Part shown: in pieces, positions 25,701 through 37,933 of the stretch
How the letters are laid out: every line of letters begins with the position of its first letter
Numbering within the stretch: position 1 is the stretch's first letter
Assembly (NCBI GenBank): GCA_900073065.1
Contig: FJOG01000002.1
Coordinates: forward strand, 2,628,137 to 2,692,136
DNA length: 64,000 nucleotides
DNA from: Phialocephala subalpina
Taxonomy: Eukaryota > Ascomycota > Leotiomycetes > Helotiales > Mollisiaceae
Direction: 5' to 3'
The notes under the pieces: generated by a model
The model's input: the letters and a program-made list of their open reading frames with translations, nothing else
What the model was told of the DNA's origin: nothing
The model's database searches: none
Translations under genes and position numbers: made by a program

Positions 25701-25717
25701 CGTCTGGGGATGTTCGA

Positions 25718-26242
25718 TCAGGGCTTAAGAGCCAAAATTATGGAAAGTGTCGTGAGTATGTATGCCATTATCCCGACCCTGAGGCCTCGTCCTTCGTTCT
25801 TGTTTGTCGAAGTCATTGCAGCGGTCGCAGTGGTTGTAACCTCACTCGTGGATAGGACCGTACTCGTACTTGTGGCCAGCCCAAATATCTGACCCCCACT
25901 TGAGTTGCTCTGGCTTATCACCGCTTCAACACTTGTTGCCAGTGAAGCCGCGCTTCCCGTGGTGCAACTCGTTACGCTTCCCAATGCAACATCCGAATCA
26001 TCGGAACAGCATCGCAGATTCTCGAAATAAAACGGGTGTTGTTGAGCAGATACTGGACCCCGGATAGGTTGCGATATGTCGATGAGGAGGCCGTTGCAGC
26101 AATATGTATCGCTACTCTCTGCAGGGTCGATGATCGTCGCTTGACAGCTGGATGCTGTGCCACCACTGCTGAACCAGAATGGCGTCGGGAGGGGCGCAGG
26201 AGATGTACTCGAACGTCCCCAAACGGACGTTGAGGTTGCCAT
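25718..26242 (-). CDS. Ser/Thr-rich surface protein with GPI-anchor-like tail
   Basis: 174 residues from ATG 26242 (MATSTSVWGRSSTSPAPLPT). It has paired cysteines (SDTYCCNGLLIDIS, NLRCCSDDSD, VTSCTTG), a Ser/Thr/Ala-rich stalk (STSTVLSTSEVTTTATAAMT) and a C-terminal hydrophobic stretch (VGIMAYILTTLSIILAL). The hydrophobic stretch could be a GPI-attachment signal or a single membrane anchor. No signal peptide is visible from this Met. A TTATTGCAG acceptor just upstream (near 26270) suggests an additional 5' exon that could supply one, so the start is provisional. Fungal cell-wall or plasma-membrane proteins often look like this. Function unknown. Confidence 0.55.
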   Translation of the reverse strand: MATSTSVWGRSSTSPAPLPTPFWFSSGGTASSCQATIIDPAESSDTYCCNGLLIDISQPIRGPVSAQQHPFYFENLRCCSDDSDVALGSVTSCTTGSAASLATSVEAVISQSNSSGGQIFGLATSTSTVLSTSEVTTTATAAMTSTNKNEGRGLRVGIMAYILTTLSIILALKP

Positions 26243-26880
26243 TCTGGAACAAGGCACAATCGATACCACGAGCTGCAATAATGGAAGATCAAAAGCAATC
26301 GGAAAGCAGATAGACAGGACTTGGTGTCAGTCTTCCGAACTTTCCATAGACTTAGGCTAAACTGGAAGAGGTTTAACCTTACCTCCCGCGTTACGCTGCG
26401 TTTCGCAGCCCGATTGAAGACTTCGGTGCCAGAATTTGATCTGTGCCCACACAATCTTCACCATGCCGAGGTGGTCTTTTCTATCAATTCTATAGGATAT
26501 GTTGCGTTGAAATTTTCTGTTGGGCTTAGGTTTTGCTTGTTTCTTGATGCTATTCCGATTTCTGTACTCACGGTGGCTTCTTTTCCTCCGTGACCCTAGA
26601 GCCAAACAGAGCCGCAGCCAAGCTGGCAAGCAGTTTCCGCCAGCACATGCTTGGGGCTCATTGGTGACAAGGGTTGGAGATCTATTTCGTCCCCTATGGG
26701 ACCCTGGAAGTCAGTGTTCCTTCTCAACAGTTTGGGCAACGCGGCCCATGATACCTTGCCGGACGTTATATTGGCCCGGTTCTTGTCTTGAGAGATATGA
26801 TCCAGTGATCCATATATACATTTACAGAAGCCTGATGCTCTTCGATACTGCTGAATCTCTCTCAGTAAGACAAGCTCAGG
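26243..26880. other. Intergenic region upstream of the TMEM53-like gene
   Basis: May hold a missing 5' exon of the surface protein on the minus strand (around 26280-26360) and the promoter of the TMEM53-like gene, including CATATATACATTT at about 26811-26823. No separate gene supported. Confidence 0.4.
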
Positions 26881-27786
26881 ATGCCATCCAAAATAACAAT
26901 TGATTCGCCAAATGGCTCTGCGCCCACAGCAAAAGCTGCAAAGCCACTTGCAGCTTTCACACGACTATCTCCTACGGTTGCATACTATGACCCTCCAGCA
27001 ACTCCAACAGCTTCTGCGAACGACAATGCAAGTCCAACCACGATCCTCCTCTGCTCATGGATGAATGCTCGGCCAAAGAACGTCGATTATTACGCTCGAA
27101 GCTACATGGCTCACTACCCGTCAGCCCGCATCATCCACGTCTCAATCAACACCACACAATTCATCTTCCAATCCGAAGCCCGTCGCCGGAAAGACATGAT
27201 GAAAGCCGTCTCAACTCTCCTCGCCCGAGATCAACAATCAGAAAGGCTTCTCGTGCATTCAGTCAGCAACGGAGGCGGCAAACGAGTTTACAATATCGCT
27301 GCAGCGTATCGTTCCGTGACTGGACAACCATTGCCAGCTCAAGCTCTCATTTTTGATTCAGCGCCTGGAATCCCGAGATTTAAGAGGGATGTTCATGCAA
27401 TTATGGTTCCGGCTAGGAAATTGCATTGGTTGCCGTGGCTTTTTGCTCTGATTGCTACTTATGTCACTGTTTCCATCACGTTTGTTTCTGTGTATTGGAC
27501 TCCGCTGTGGTTCTGGTACGACTTGGTGTGGGGTCCGACATATGGATGCAACGATGTTACACTGTTCGACCAGCAAGGGATGAGAGGATACATTTATAGC
27601 AAGGAGGATCTGGCTATTGATTGGAGAGATGTTGAGAGTCATGCTGATGCGGCGGAGGAGAAGGGGTATAAGGTTGTTAAGAAGTTAGTTCATGGTGCAG
27701 AGCATGCACAGCTGTTCAAGGGGGAGGGTGGAGAAGAAGATTATTGGGGATTCGTGAAAGGGGTTTGGGCTATGGCTATGAATTAG
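26881..27786 (+). CDS. TMEM53/DUF829 family alpha/beta-hydrolase-like protein
   Basis: A single exon encodes 301 residues. It matches the DUF829/TMEM53 family (also called PaxU-like in fungi). TTILLCSWMNARPKNVDYYA is the first strand with the family CxW core. HSVSNGG (126-132) replaces the classical GxSxG nucleophile elbow. FDSAPGIPRF is the third block, and the C-terminal HGAEHAQLFK carries the putative catalytic His. A long hydrophobic segment (about 184-206, LPWLFALIATYVTVSITFVS) may be a membrane anchor. Animal TMEM53 sits in the nuclear envelope; fungal members include PaxU of indole-diterpene clusters. No such cluster genes are near, so a housekeeping role is likelier. Substrate unknown. 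Confidence 0.85.
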   Translation: MPSKITIDSPNGSAPTAKAAKPLAAFTRLSPTVAYYDPPATPTASANDNASPTTILLCSWMNARPKNVDYYARSYMAHYPSARIIHVSINTTQFIFQSEARRRKDMMKAVSTLLARDQQSERLLVHSVSNGGGKRVYNIAAAYRSVTGQPLPAQALIFDSAPGIPRFKRDVHAIMVPARKLHWLPWLFALIATYVTVSITFVSVYWTPLWFWYDLVWGPTYGCNDVTLFDQQGMRGYIYSKEDLAIDWRDVESHADAAEEKGYKVVKKLVHGAEHAQLFKGEGGEEDYWGFVKGVWAMAMN

Positions 27787-28819
27787 TGACGCAGAGTGTC
27801 CTTCTGATTGGACGTTCTAGCAACCTTGCTGCGAGGACTATATTTTTCTTGTTGAAGACAAATAGGACAACCGACAGACCTGCTCTACTTTCACTCCAGC
27901 TCTTTGCGAAAAGTCAGACCCCGAGAATCGATTAAAGAGCTATTTTTGCTTTCCTCATCGAGTTATTGTCCATCGAATTGCATCCCTCACATGGGCATTG
28001 AAATCGCCTCTCCATAGTTGAAGCGAGTTCAACTACAAATGGAAGTCTCTAAGAAGACTCGTTACCTCTTCTCGTTCCGAATAATTTTCCGCGTCTGAGT
28101 GACCTCGTTCTGAGAGCATTGGCCAATACACATCTCGAACCACTATATTGCTCTGTATTAGACGCCTTCTTTTATTGAAAAGCAAGCCTTGTTAGAGGCA
28201 AAGAAGACGAAGTGAAAGTTAGAGCTGTAAGATATGCAACCACGGCAGCAGTTGTCCGAAAAGTGACACCCTAATGTCCCTTAAAAGGTAGGACATTGAT
28301 TCGAGCATTTTGAGAAGAGTTCAACTCTAGGCAGATCTCAACACGTCATGTTCGGGGACCTACTAGAGAATAACAAAAATGCTCTCTTGGAAAGTCCCTA
28401 TGAATCTCGTACAATCTCCAACTAGATGCCAACTTATGCTGTGTCGCCTTTTCCCGACATCACGAACATAGATAAAGAAAGCCAGTCTTCTTAGAACACC
28501 ATAGCCCTCACTTGCCGAGCCGATGATAGATGTTCAAATCATGTTCAAGTTAACGTGTGATGTTCGTATTCGTCTCCCATGTACCAGATAAATATAAGAA
28601 CAACCCCAACGCCTGCCATCTAGTGATGCGAAGAACCTATCCTATGTAAAGGGGAAAAGGTATAGTGAGAGACAAAGAAGGGTATCACAAATATCATCAA
28701 ATCATAAAACCAAACCCGAAAACCGCAACGCTCGCATCCTCCCATCCATCTACCGCATCCCAAATACCCGCAGAAAACTAAACATTACTCCAACCCTATC
28801 GCATCCCGAGTTCCCGGCC
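27787..28819. other. Convergent intergenic region
   Basis: 3' flanks of the TMEM53-like gene and the phosphatase-fold gene. No frame worth reporting. Confidence 0.45.
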
Positions 28820-30881
28820 TCAGACCTGATCCAAAGCCTTCACCGGATCCCCAAACGGATTCACACCACCCAACCCATCCTCACTATGCCTCCCATAATC
28901 AGCTGTACTAGTAACCCTCCCACTCTCAATCTCCTTATCCAAACTCCCATGCTTACGATCCGGACTCGTCGGACTCTCGTTCAACTCCCAACTCCCAACT
29001 CTCTCATGTCTCACGATACTCGCTCCCGCACCACTCTTCAACCTGAGATCTGTATCAGACGCCAACTTCTCCGCGCCTTTGAACCCACCGTTTCCACTCC
29101 CGCTCCTCTTCAAGACCCCAAGATCACCCGCGGCCTTATGATTTCGGTCTCCTCTTTGTTCCAGACGGAAGCCGAACAACATCAAGATCGCTGCCACAAT
29201 GATCATACCCGCAATCGTAACCGTGGCTCCAATCACACCCCCGATCGCTGGACTAATCCCAGATCTCTCACTCGCACTCTTCGGGCACGAACCTGAAGAA
29301 TTAGTATTCTGACTCTCCTCCAAAGCTTCGCAGAACAAGGATGCAGTATTGCAAGCTGTACACCAATCCACCAAATCATTAAGACTGAATTGTCCCATGT
29401 CTTGAGCGAAGTCTGTCCAGGACATGTCAGCTTCTGAGTTTCCGCGTCCAAAGAGGGCGTATTCGATCAATGCATCTGAATCATCTGTTCCGTTTCTGTA
29501 CAGGAAACGAACGCGGAGATCGGAGATTGCTGGGAAAGGGGCGCTCATGTTTCCGTTTGCGGTGGGAGTGGCGTAGGAGAATAGTTCGAAAACCATGGTG
29601 CTGCCGTGGAGGGGGAGGGAGTTGAATCTCCCGGCCGAAGGACCGGTAGAGAGGTTTGACAAAGCGAAGAAAGCGAGGAATGGCTCGTAGGAGCCGAAGA
29701 GGAGGTTGAGTTTGTCCGTTACACCATTCGATGCGATGTTATGAGAAAATTGCTCGAGGACTTTGGCAGCCAGGGTTCGGCCGGCCATGGCTTGGATGGT
29801 GCTATCTTGGGATGGGGTGTTGAATGTCCATTGTTGGGCAGAGGCGAGAGTGTAGAGACGTTCGAGGTCGGAGAGAGTGAAGACGGTGCTGTTGTAGAAT
29901 GTGGAGTTGTGGTTGTATTGGTAGAGAGCGTATTCGTAGAGCTCCCAGGCGTTGCCGTAGTTGAGGATTTCGGTGGGGAGGCCGTAGAAGACGGTGCTGT
30001 TCATGGATTCGTAGAAGCTGCTTGTGGCTTGGACTTCTTCGGTAAAGGTTTCGGTGTAGAGGGTCTCGACTGCTGCGATTTCGTTCGTGGTGCAGCCTGT
30101 GCTTCCAGCAACCCTTTGAAGAAGTCAGCTTCTAAATCTCCGACGAGCATCCAATCCTCAAGGGGAGACAATGATGAGAAGCGAGTATCCCATACCATAG
30201 ATAATTGAAGTCTAGGTCGCTGACAGTTGCAATCGCGGGGTATTGGTACCCGTCAAGAGGATATCTGGAACATGTCAGCATTTAATTCCTTAAATTGACT
30301 CGGACAAGTGAGATTGTTTCAAGGTCCAGCAGTATTTCCGAAAGTTCCACTCGCTTCCGCCTCAATTTTTCATTCATGCTCAGACATTTAGATCTGGCGG
30401 GGTAATATACTCCCGCCAGACCGACTTCCAACGTTCTGCAAAGAACGAGCTGTGGGATCACTTACTGCACGAGAACACCATCTGCCATAGTATCTTGCTG
30501 ATCGAAGGTCACTCCAGTCCTCTGTGGATACAGTCCCTGCATGAACGCTATAGCACTCTGACTTGTAGGTGTATCGTCTGGGGCCAAGATATACAACTGG
30601 CTGTTATCAATCGCAACCGTCTCGATTCCATTGACGACCGCGCTCGAAGTTTGGAGAGATCCATTCGTGGGTGGACTGATGTATCTTTCCCGCACAACCT
30701 GTCCAGCATTGAGGAGTTGATTCGCACCGTACGGAGTAAGATAGTATGGAGAGGAATGCAAGTCTGGGATCTTCTCGCCGTGGTAGGTAAATGCTACCGC
30801 TGCCCAGGTAACTTGCGTTGTCTGAGCAAGCGTTGTCGCCGAGAGAGACAGCAGGGCGGTGAACCGCAAGGCTGGAGCCAT
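28820..30881 (-). CDS. Histidine-phosphatase-fold membrane protein, probably catalytically impaired
   Basis: Three exons, complement(28820..30113, 30196..30264, 30466..30881), give 592 residues with exact phases. A signal peptide (1-20, FTALLSLSATTLAQ) precedes a histidine acid phosphatase (clade 2) ectodomain. GVTFDQQDTMADG, YPLDGYQYPAI and several N-glycosylation sites fit secretion. A transmembrane helix at about 450-477 (VTIAGMIIVAAILMLFGF) and a Ser-rich cytoplasmic tail follow. The active-site RHGxRxP motif is replaced by TYHGEKIP (33-39): the nucleophile His34 stays but both Arg are lost. The distal HD/HAE motif reads LHGSTMVFEL, with His near 331 but no acid next to it. I infer a poor or inactive phosphatase, perhaps a sensor or binding protein at the cell surface. 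Confidence 0.85.
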
Positions 30882-31811
30882 GATCGCGGGGTTGTAGGAG
30901 ATAATCGAGACAGTCGGAGAGGCTGACTTCGGTCTTCCGCACCGCGCAGATATAAAAGACTTGACGGATCGCGGAACAGAGCAGAAACGATGACGCAAAG
31001 GAAGGAAGAGAAAGTTGAAGCACGAGCTTTGAGAGAGATCGAGATAGCTGCCGAGATGAGAGCTCTGGAGTAGTCAGCGGCGCATGGCATCTCAGATGGG
31101 ATGTTGCATTCACAGCTCCAACGCACATATTACCCCGCTATCCCATATTGCTTCTAGCTATCTGCACTCGGTCACACCAGAAGTAGTTTGCCATTGGATC
31201 GCGAGCTGCAGTGGCCCGACTTGGGGGGTGGTACAATGCAGCTGCCAAGCTGCACAAGGTCCATGTGCCACTATTCGTGCTCTCTTCCTCCTGCGGCCCA
31301 GCCACTATCGCTCCTTACGCTTATCGCACTATCGATTGTACAGTGCAGCCAGTGTAGTGCAGTGCAGTACAGTACAGAGCTGCGAGAAGAGGGCGGAACG
31401 AAACAGATGAGCTTCGCGGCGGTCGGATTCGGATGAGACGAAGAGCGGTATACCGTCAAGATAGACGAGACTCGATGAGACTCTATGAGACTCATTCTTG
31501 CAAACTTCAGAAAGATAATGCAGGACGAGCTTTCATCCCAAGTTGGCTGCTTGAGCTTATCATAATCCCTGCAAACCTTAACCCGAGGCGAGAGACATTT
31601 AATCGAGGGGGCTGGGGGAAAGCTCGGACGACAAACAGCTCATCACAAATGTCAAATGTTCCCGACATACTAGAACTTTGGAATCACTTGTTGTATATGT
31701 CAAGAGACTGATTTGGATGTTTCAATTCATTTTGATTGGTAGTAGCACAGCTAGGCTAGTCATATACACATTGAAAGTCAATTGCGATTCCATTTCCATT
31801 ATTTTACCACC
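30882..31811. other. Upstream region of the phosphatase-fold gene
   Basis: Contains the 5' leader on the minus strand and an imperfect CAGTG/CAGTACAG repetitive patch at about 31340-31380. Open frames overlap on all strands without a domain. No gene. Confidence 0.4.
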
Positions 31812-33529
31812 TTAACCGAAGAGAGCATCACCCAGGCGGATCGACACCGACTTGGTTTGTGTGTAGTTGGCCAACGCCGCCTCACCGAGTTCTCGTCCGA
31901 TACCAGACTCTTTGTAACCACCGAAGGGGATCTGGTGGTGCAGCATGTTGTATTGGTTGACCCAGACGGTACCGGCACGAAGGTTGTTTGAGACGCGGAT
32001 GGCGGTGTTGAGGTTGGACGTGTGGACGGCAGCGGCGAGACCGTATGTGCTGTTGTTGCCAAGCTTGACAACCTCCTCCTCGGTCTCGAACTTGGCGATC
32101 GAACAGACAGGACCGAAGATCTCCTCTTGCATGATCTTCATGTCCTCAGTGACGTTGGAGAAGATAGTCGGCTGGATGAAATAGCCCTTGTCTCCGTGAC
32201 GCTCACCACCAGTGACGACGGTGGCACCTTCCTTCTTGCCTTCCTGAATGTAGCTACATGACAAATTAGCGTTGTAACTTGGAAAATATGCTGAAAACAA
32301 GTCTTACCCCATAATTCTGTCATATTGGAGCTTAGAAACCTGTGGTCCCTGGAAGGTGTCGGCGGCGAATGGATCACCAACCTTGTTGGCTACGGCACGC
32401 TCCTTGAATCGCTGGATGAACTTGTCGTAGATACCAGATTGGACGTAGACACGGGAACCAGCACAGCAGCATTGGCCGTGGTTGAAGAAGATACCGAAGT
32501 TGACCCATGAGATGGCGTTCTCAATATCGGCATCGTTGAAGATGATGTTTGGTGACTTGCCTCCAAGCTCAAGGGTGACCTTCTTCAAGTTGGAGCCAGC
32601 AGCAGACTTCATGATTTGACGACCGACAACGGTTGAACCGGTGAAGGCAACCTTGTCAATGTCCATGTGTGATGAGATGGCGGCACCTGCGACCTTTCCG
32701 AAACCAGAGATGATGTTGATGACTCCTGGTGGGAAGCCGGCTTCCTTGATCAAGTTCGCAGCGACAAGGGCGGAGAGAGGAGTCTGCTCAGCAGTCTTAA
32801 TGACGACAGTGTTACCAGTGGCAACAGCAGGGCCAATCTTCCATGCCCACATGAGCAATGGGAAGTTCCATGGGATGATTTGGCCGCAGACACCAATCTA
32901 GGAGAATCAGCACATGTGAAGGTGCTGGGTTGCATATGAAAGTCCTGGCAGCGCTGGGACATTGGAAGAGCAGGTGCAAAACTTACAGGCTCTTGTTTTG
33001 TGTATGCGAAGGTATCCGAGTTGGTGTCGATGACCTTGCCCTCAATCTTGTCTGCCCAGCCACCATAGTATCTCAGGGTACCAGCAACCATCGCGACATC
33101 AACCTTGGCCATGCCAATAGCCTTGCCATTGTCGAGCGCCTCAACAGCAGCGAGCAGGTCGGTGTTCTTCTCAATCAATTCAGAAAGTTTGACCAACAGC
33201 TTGCCACGGTTCTCTGGAGTCTCCTTTTTCCACGAACCCTCGAATGCCTTTCGTGCAGCGGCTACAGCAATATCGACATCCTTCTCGGTGGCCTCGTGAA
33301 CGGAGCAGATAACCTCCTCCGTCGCTGGGTTGATGGTCTCGAAGGTCTTTCCGTCTACACCCTTGACCCACTCGTTGTTGATGAACCTACGGAAAAGCAC
33401 CTGTTAGAGATCTGACATTGCGGGAGAGGGAAGTGCGGGGTAAAAAGTCCCAGACGACGTGACGACTTACAATCCGGTGGGTTGGGTGTACTTGCCAGTC
33501 GACGGCGTAGAGAGCGTAGTTGAAGTCAT
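31812..33529 (-). CDS. aldA: NAD(P)-dependent aldehyde dehydrogenase
   Basis: Four exons, complement(31812..32253, 32308..32897, 32987..33386, 33471..33529), encode 496 residues, the normal length of class 1/2 aldehyde dehydrogenases. It oxidises aldehydes such as acetaldehyde to the acid with NAD(P)+. [24 protein letters not shown] (cofactor site), general-base Glu263 in [11 protein letters not shown], and catalytic Cys297 in [10 protein letters not shown] are intact. [10 protein letters not shown] and [15 protein letters not shown] complete the family signature. No N-terminal mitochondrial presequence is obvious ([20 protein letters not shown]), so it is likely cytosolic, as A. nidulans AldA. 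All splice sites are standard. Confidence 0.95.
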
Positions 33530-34080
33530 GGTGTATATATGTGGTGTGAGGTTCTGAAGCAAGCAATTGGGTATCAGATTGTCATGGGATGTGATGTGAA
33601 GTGATGTAGAAGAGAGGAGAGGGGGCGAGGGAGGGGTTGGGTTTTATGATCTCAGAAGCCGCGCGAACTTTCTTTCCCGAAGCCAGACTCGGACAAGGAG
33701 CGGAGCAACACATCAACATGGGGGGCAGCCAGCAACTCAGTTAATTATTAGTCAAGCTTGGTGATGCACCATTGAACTCGAATCCGTTACACTCGACACC
33801 GCTGTGGACCATGGCCCATGGACGATGGCCCATGGACCCGGACGGTCACAGTCTTGGTACGATACGACGTGAGAGGACCGAGGACCACAGCCCATCAAAT
33901 CATATCTCCACCTCCACCAGAGCTCCATCTCTCTGTCTCGCAGCACCGGGAGAGAGCTCGATCGGCGCAAGTGACCCTTTTCTCCTTTGACGTGGTGCGG
34001 CAGAAAAGGCTTAGTGCTGGTGGTGCCCCAGTATTTGTTATGCATTCGAGCGTAACGACAGGACCAGCGGACGCTGAGCG

Positions 34081-34117
34081 GAGCGGAGCAGAGCAGAGCA
34101 GAGCAGAGCAGAGCAGA
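34081..34117. repeat. GAGCA pentanucleotide repeat
   Basis: A short array of GAGCA units, GAGCGGAGCA followed by about five perfect copies. It lies in the gene-poor tract and has no visible function. Confidence 0.85.
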
Positions 34118-34311
34118 TCAGCACTTCGTAAGTTTATGTCACTCTATTCTATGTCCTTGTCTACTCGATGTGGCATATGCCCATTGCTTGGTATTGCGGT
34201 ATATGTATGGATATGACTGTATCTCACTCGACGCTGCCTCGGTGGACTTTCCCCGCGTAACGAGCGCCCCGCACATCGCTAGGCTTTACCGCGAGCAGAA
34301 ACTCTCACCCG

Positions 34312-34368
34312 AATGGACAATGGACAATGGACAATGGACAATGGACAATGGACAATGGACAATGGACA
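34312..34368. repeat. Heptanucleotide minisatellite (AATGGAC)8
   Basis: Eight head-to-tail copies of the 7-bp unit AATGGAC fill 57 bases without interruption. Because 7 is not a multiple of 3, all frames stay open, giving a spurious MDNGQWT-repeat peptide. Perfect identity suggests recent slippage and likely length variation between strains. Confidence 0.9.
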
Positions 34369-37251
34369 GCGAGCCATCGGGGATAACACGGGCTCACGAA
34401 AATACTTTTCGGACTTTGCAGAAGTGAAACCCAAAACCTAGCTGGGCCCAAGATCAGTAATTCCAGCCCTAGTAAAGAAAGCCCGACAAGATGCGCAAAT
34501 TGTAAATACCCCTCGAACACCGATCACACGGCTTGGTTCCGCCCAGCCATGGATGTCAGCCTCCATACAGAAACCCCAAACACCATGCCACAGGATGCAG
34601 GGAGAGCGCCTCCCATTCGACAGCATTTTCAGTTCCTTTCCTCCAGCACATGCTGATCCTTGAACCATTGCCAAAGTAACGCCATTTCTCCACACAACAA
34701 GGCACCATCGCCATCTGAGAGTGGCCTACCAGCGCCTAGAAACTTTCCCCGCAGTCGGTTTCGGGAGTGTCTGAGCTGTTGAGATCCAATAGCTTCGAAC
34801 TTGCAACGCCAGGTTGTTGGCTGGAGGCCTCCGCATCACCGAGGCGTGAAGATGGTCTTATGTGGGGTAGATGAACTAGGAGGTGGTAGTTAGCCGTGGC
34901 AAAACGATGGACCAACGGGAATAACGCTCTCTGGTAACGAGTCAAAGCAAGACAAGCAGGTTGTTCAAGGAGAGCAGAGCTGCACTCAAAAGCAGCAAGA
35001 CGTGAAGATGCGGTGCTCGCGAGGAACTTCCTCTTGGAATGCGTAGCATGGCTCCTTGGACTGGGGGACTTCGATGAGAACACTCTATCACATGACTCGA
35101 AGAGGTCAATCAGCGGCCAAGAAAGATAATCGCTTGATATCGTTGCATGGTTACTTGGAAGGCTGTGTTCTGGCCAACAACAACAATGCGAATCGCAAGA
35201 ACGGTCTGGACAAATAATAGACCTTCTTCTTCGCTTCCTGAAATATCAACAGCTACCTGTCGTACCATGAACTGAGCTTCCAGCATCCGCTCCACTGCAC
35301 TCAACGACACTATGCAGTTGCCCGCCAAGGTCAGCAAACTCCTACTGTCCGTCATATCTCACCACCTCCATCCACCAACTCGATCCGTCCAAACCTCAGC
35401 GGTATCGACGTCTGCTGCAATTAGCTAGCATTAAAACTCTCGCCGATATTAGCAAAGCCGACAAAGATCATGATAGCGTTGCTGACTCGGCCGGAACCGT
35501 CGAGCTGGTTCTCTACCACGAATCAAAATGACAACAGCTGGTCTTACTGGTTGTGCCTGTAGTGGCATCGATGTGAGTGCCCATTCGAGATCCTCCCACC
35601 TGCAGGGCAAGGAAAGGTTTGCACGTATCTCCGAGAAATTCACTTCTGCCCCCTTCTCCTTTTTAAGCGAGCGAGCGAGCGCTTCGAGCTAAGAAGTTAA
35701 CAAGAAAGTTTGAATCAACACCACCGCAGAAGTTGACGCGTTGAAACGAATACGAAAACATGAGGGAGAAAAGGCAATGAGCATAGACCGTCCGTGTCGA
35801 GTCGGATTTGTGACGATTCTTGGTGGCGGTTAGAAGTTTCCTGGATCAGTGGATCAAGTGTGCACTCCTCGCGTCTTTCATCTTCACGGCAAAAATTGCA
35901 AAAAAAATTGCAAAAACAAACTCGGGCAGATGCCCGAGAACAAAGACCTTCGATTCGGTTTTGCTCTTCTCGCTGGGACAATGAGTCCTTTCGCCCTTAT
36001 TCCTCTTTCCTTGCCCTCCGCACACCAAGGTGAGTACTTCCTTGGGGCGGCTGGTGAGTTAGCTTAAACGTCGGCCTTAGACGAGTTGTCGTTTTGGTTG
36101 GCGAGGCTCAAACTTTGCTTATTTGAATCTATAAGGGTGTCAAAGACTAATTGCTTGTTTGGGCTAGGGTGGGGAGCGTATTGCCGGTTGGCGCTTCGGG
36201 AGACATGAGGACGGGATAGGGACCGGTTTCATCTTTGTGCAATTGGAGGTCTGCCACTAGTTAGCCGACGAGGAGAGTTTGTGGAGCCTCCGAAGCGCTG
36301 CTCTCTGCACTCAAGCGTCTAGGCCGATAATACTTCTGCCAATGAGCCAGTCTCTGACGAGCCTCTGGTCATGAGGGAGAGGCCAGAGATGGAATCAGTT
36401 TTGAACGTATCTACCATTCCAGAAGCTATTATTGCTATCAATGCTACAGTATCACCGAAAAGTTCATGAAGACCGTTCTTTGGCAGCAGCGTTATCGACA
36501 TGACTCCTCGCCATGTCCTAACAGATCTTGTAAGCAAATCCCAACTTATCACCCATCTACGATTTAATAACCCCCCCGACTTTTTGCATGCCACGCACCG
36601 TTCTCGCCTGCATCTCTTCTCTCGATTGTCAACCCTTCTTTTGTAGAGGTTTAGATGAGTTTAACAACTATCTCTTTCGGAAATTTCTACATTTTAGGAC
36701 GTCCAGGGGGGAGCGGGTTGATTGTCTCGACAGTCCAAGAAACTATACCCATCCGACTCTCGAACCAAAATGACCTCTGGTTACCACCATAGAGCACACT
36801 CGGGTTTCGGGTTTGCAGCAAGGATGGCTCTACAATTGTATGTCTTCACCCATACTTCCCTCAACATCGTGATCTGAAAGCCCGTGGAATCTCTTAAAAC
36901 CCCTCCGAGAACTTCAACCCAACACCAAATAGACCGAAGGACATCAATTACGATCAGAACTGTCAACAATGGAACGAAACGAATGAACAGCAAAAATCCG
37001 GCTCTGGCGAAGAAGAAGTAGCATCAGGTGGTCGACTCGCATACCACGAATCATTTGAAACCGCACAGGAACTCTCGATCACATCGCAGCCAAGTATGAG
37101 ATTTCCAGAAATGCTCTGGTACGGGAACGAACCAACAAGGAACCCAATCGCGGGTACTTGGCAAGTTCGAGAGGCGTCTCGGAGGTAGTGTCACAGGATT
37201 ACAAGAAGCGAAGGCAGAGGGAGCTAGACCTTAGCAGCAGCTGTTGAGGAA

Positions 37252-37933
37252 TCACATACACCTGAGCGGACGTTGCTGGGAGTTGCTCGGAAAAAACATT
37301 AGATTCTGGAAAACGCGGTGAAGGTTGGCCAAATCGCCCAGTAGAGATGTCTCGAGAAGAGTGGACCACCACGCCTGCTCGATGGGCGTACCAACGGAGC
37401 AAGAAGGTTCAAGTTGCGAAGAGCTCGTCATGTCGGAATCGGATGGTCTAGGTTTCATGGGATTGGTATCAAGAACGTCTTTCCCAAAGAAACTCCTCAG
37501 TTGCGGACAAAGCTGCAGTTCATATGCGGAGGCTAATGTGCTAAGTATGGTGGAACCATCGGTCCTAATGTGAGCGGTGTTGAGAATGTTGATTTCGAAG
37601 AACTCCTCGATTCGGGTTGGGATGCCTGCATTTTGCAGCGATGGCGGCCACAAATGTCGCTGCAAGCATCAGATTGACTTGGCTCTCGCAAGTTACTTGA
37701 AGTCGAGTAGCTGCAACGATCTGTTTGGTCAGACATGGTAACGCGAACAGTATTGCTCCTGCCCTTGAATTGTGCTGGGAGGGATGCTGTTGCACTCCAG
37801 CTTTTGGCCTGACCACCTCAAGCTGCCTTACTTCTTCAGCGAGGCAATCTGATACTGAGATCGAACTCATTCCAATTGAACTCTCTTTCTCTGATAGACA
37901 AAGATACAAGGGGAAACCACGTGCATCATGCAC
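37252..37933 (-). pseudogene. Broken protein-coding remnant, family not identified
   Basis: On the minus strand, QVTCESQVNLMLAATFVAAI is followed one frame over by GIPTRIEEFFEINILNTAHI and then LASAYELQLCPQLRSFFGK. The order and composition read like one continuous protein with a frameshift near 37630-37650, but no splice pair fixes it. Both ends fade into non-coding sequence. The family is not recognised; it could be part of a fungal regulator. Probably a relic. Confidence 0.35.

Noticed and set aside
25192..25728. 178-codon plus-strand frame
   Set aside because: Antisense to the charged, protein-like minus-strand exon; its own sequence lacks domain features.
31340..31380. CAGTG-rich patch as a possible regulatory array
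   Set aside because: Too short and imperfect to call a specific site.
34312..34368. Peptide repeat MDNGQWT encoded by the minisatellite
   Set aside because: The 7-bp unit opens every frame; the surrounding frame has no other coding evidence.
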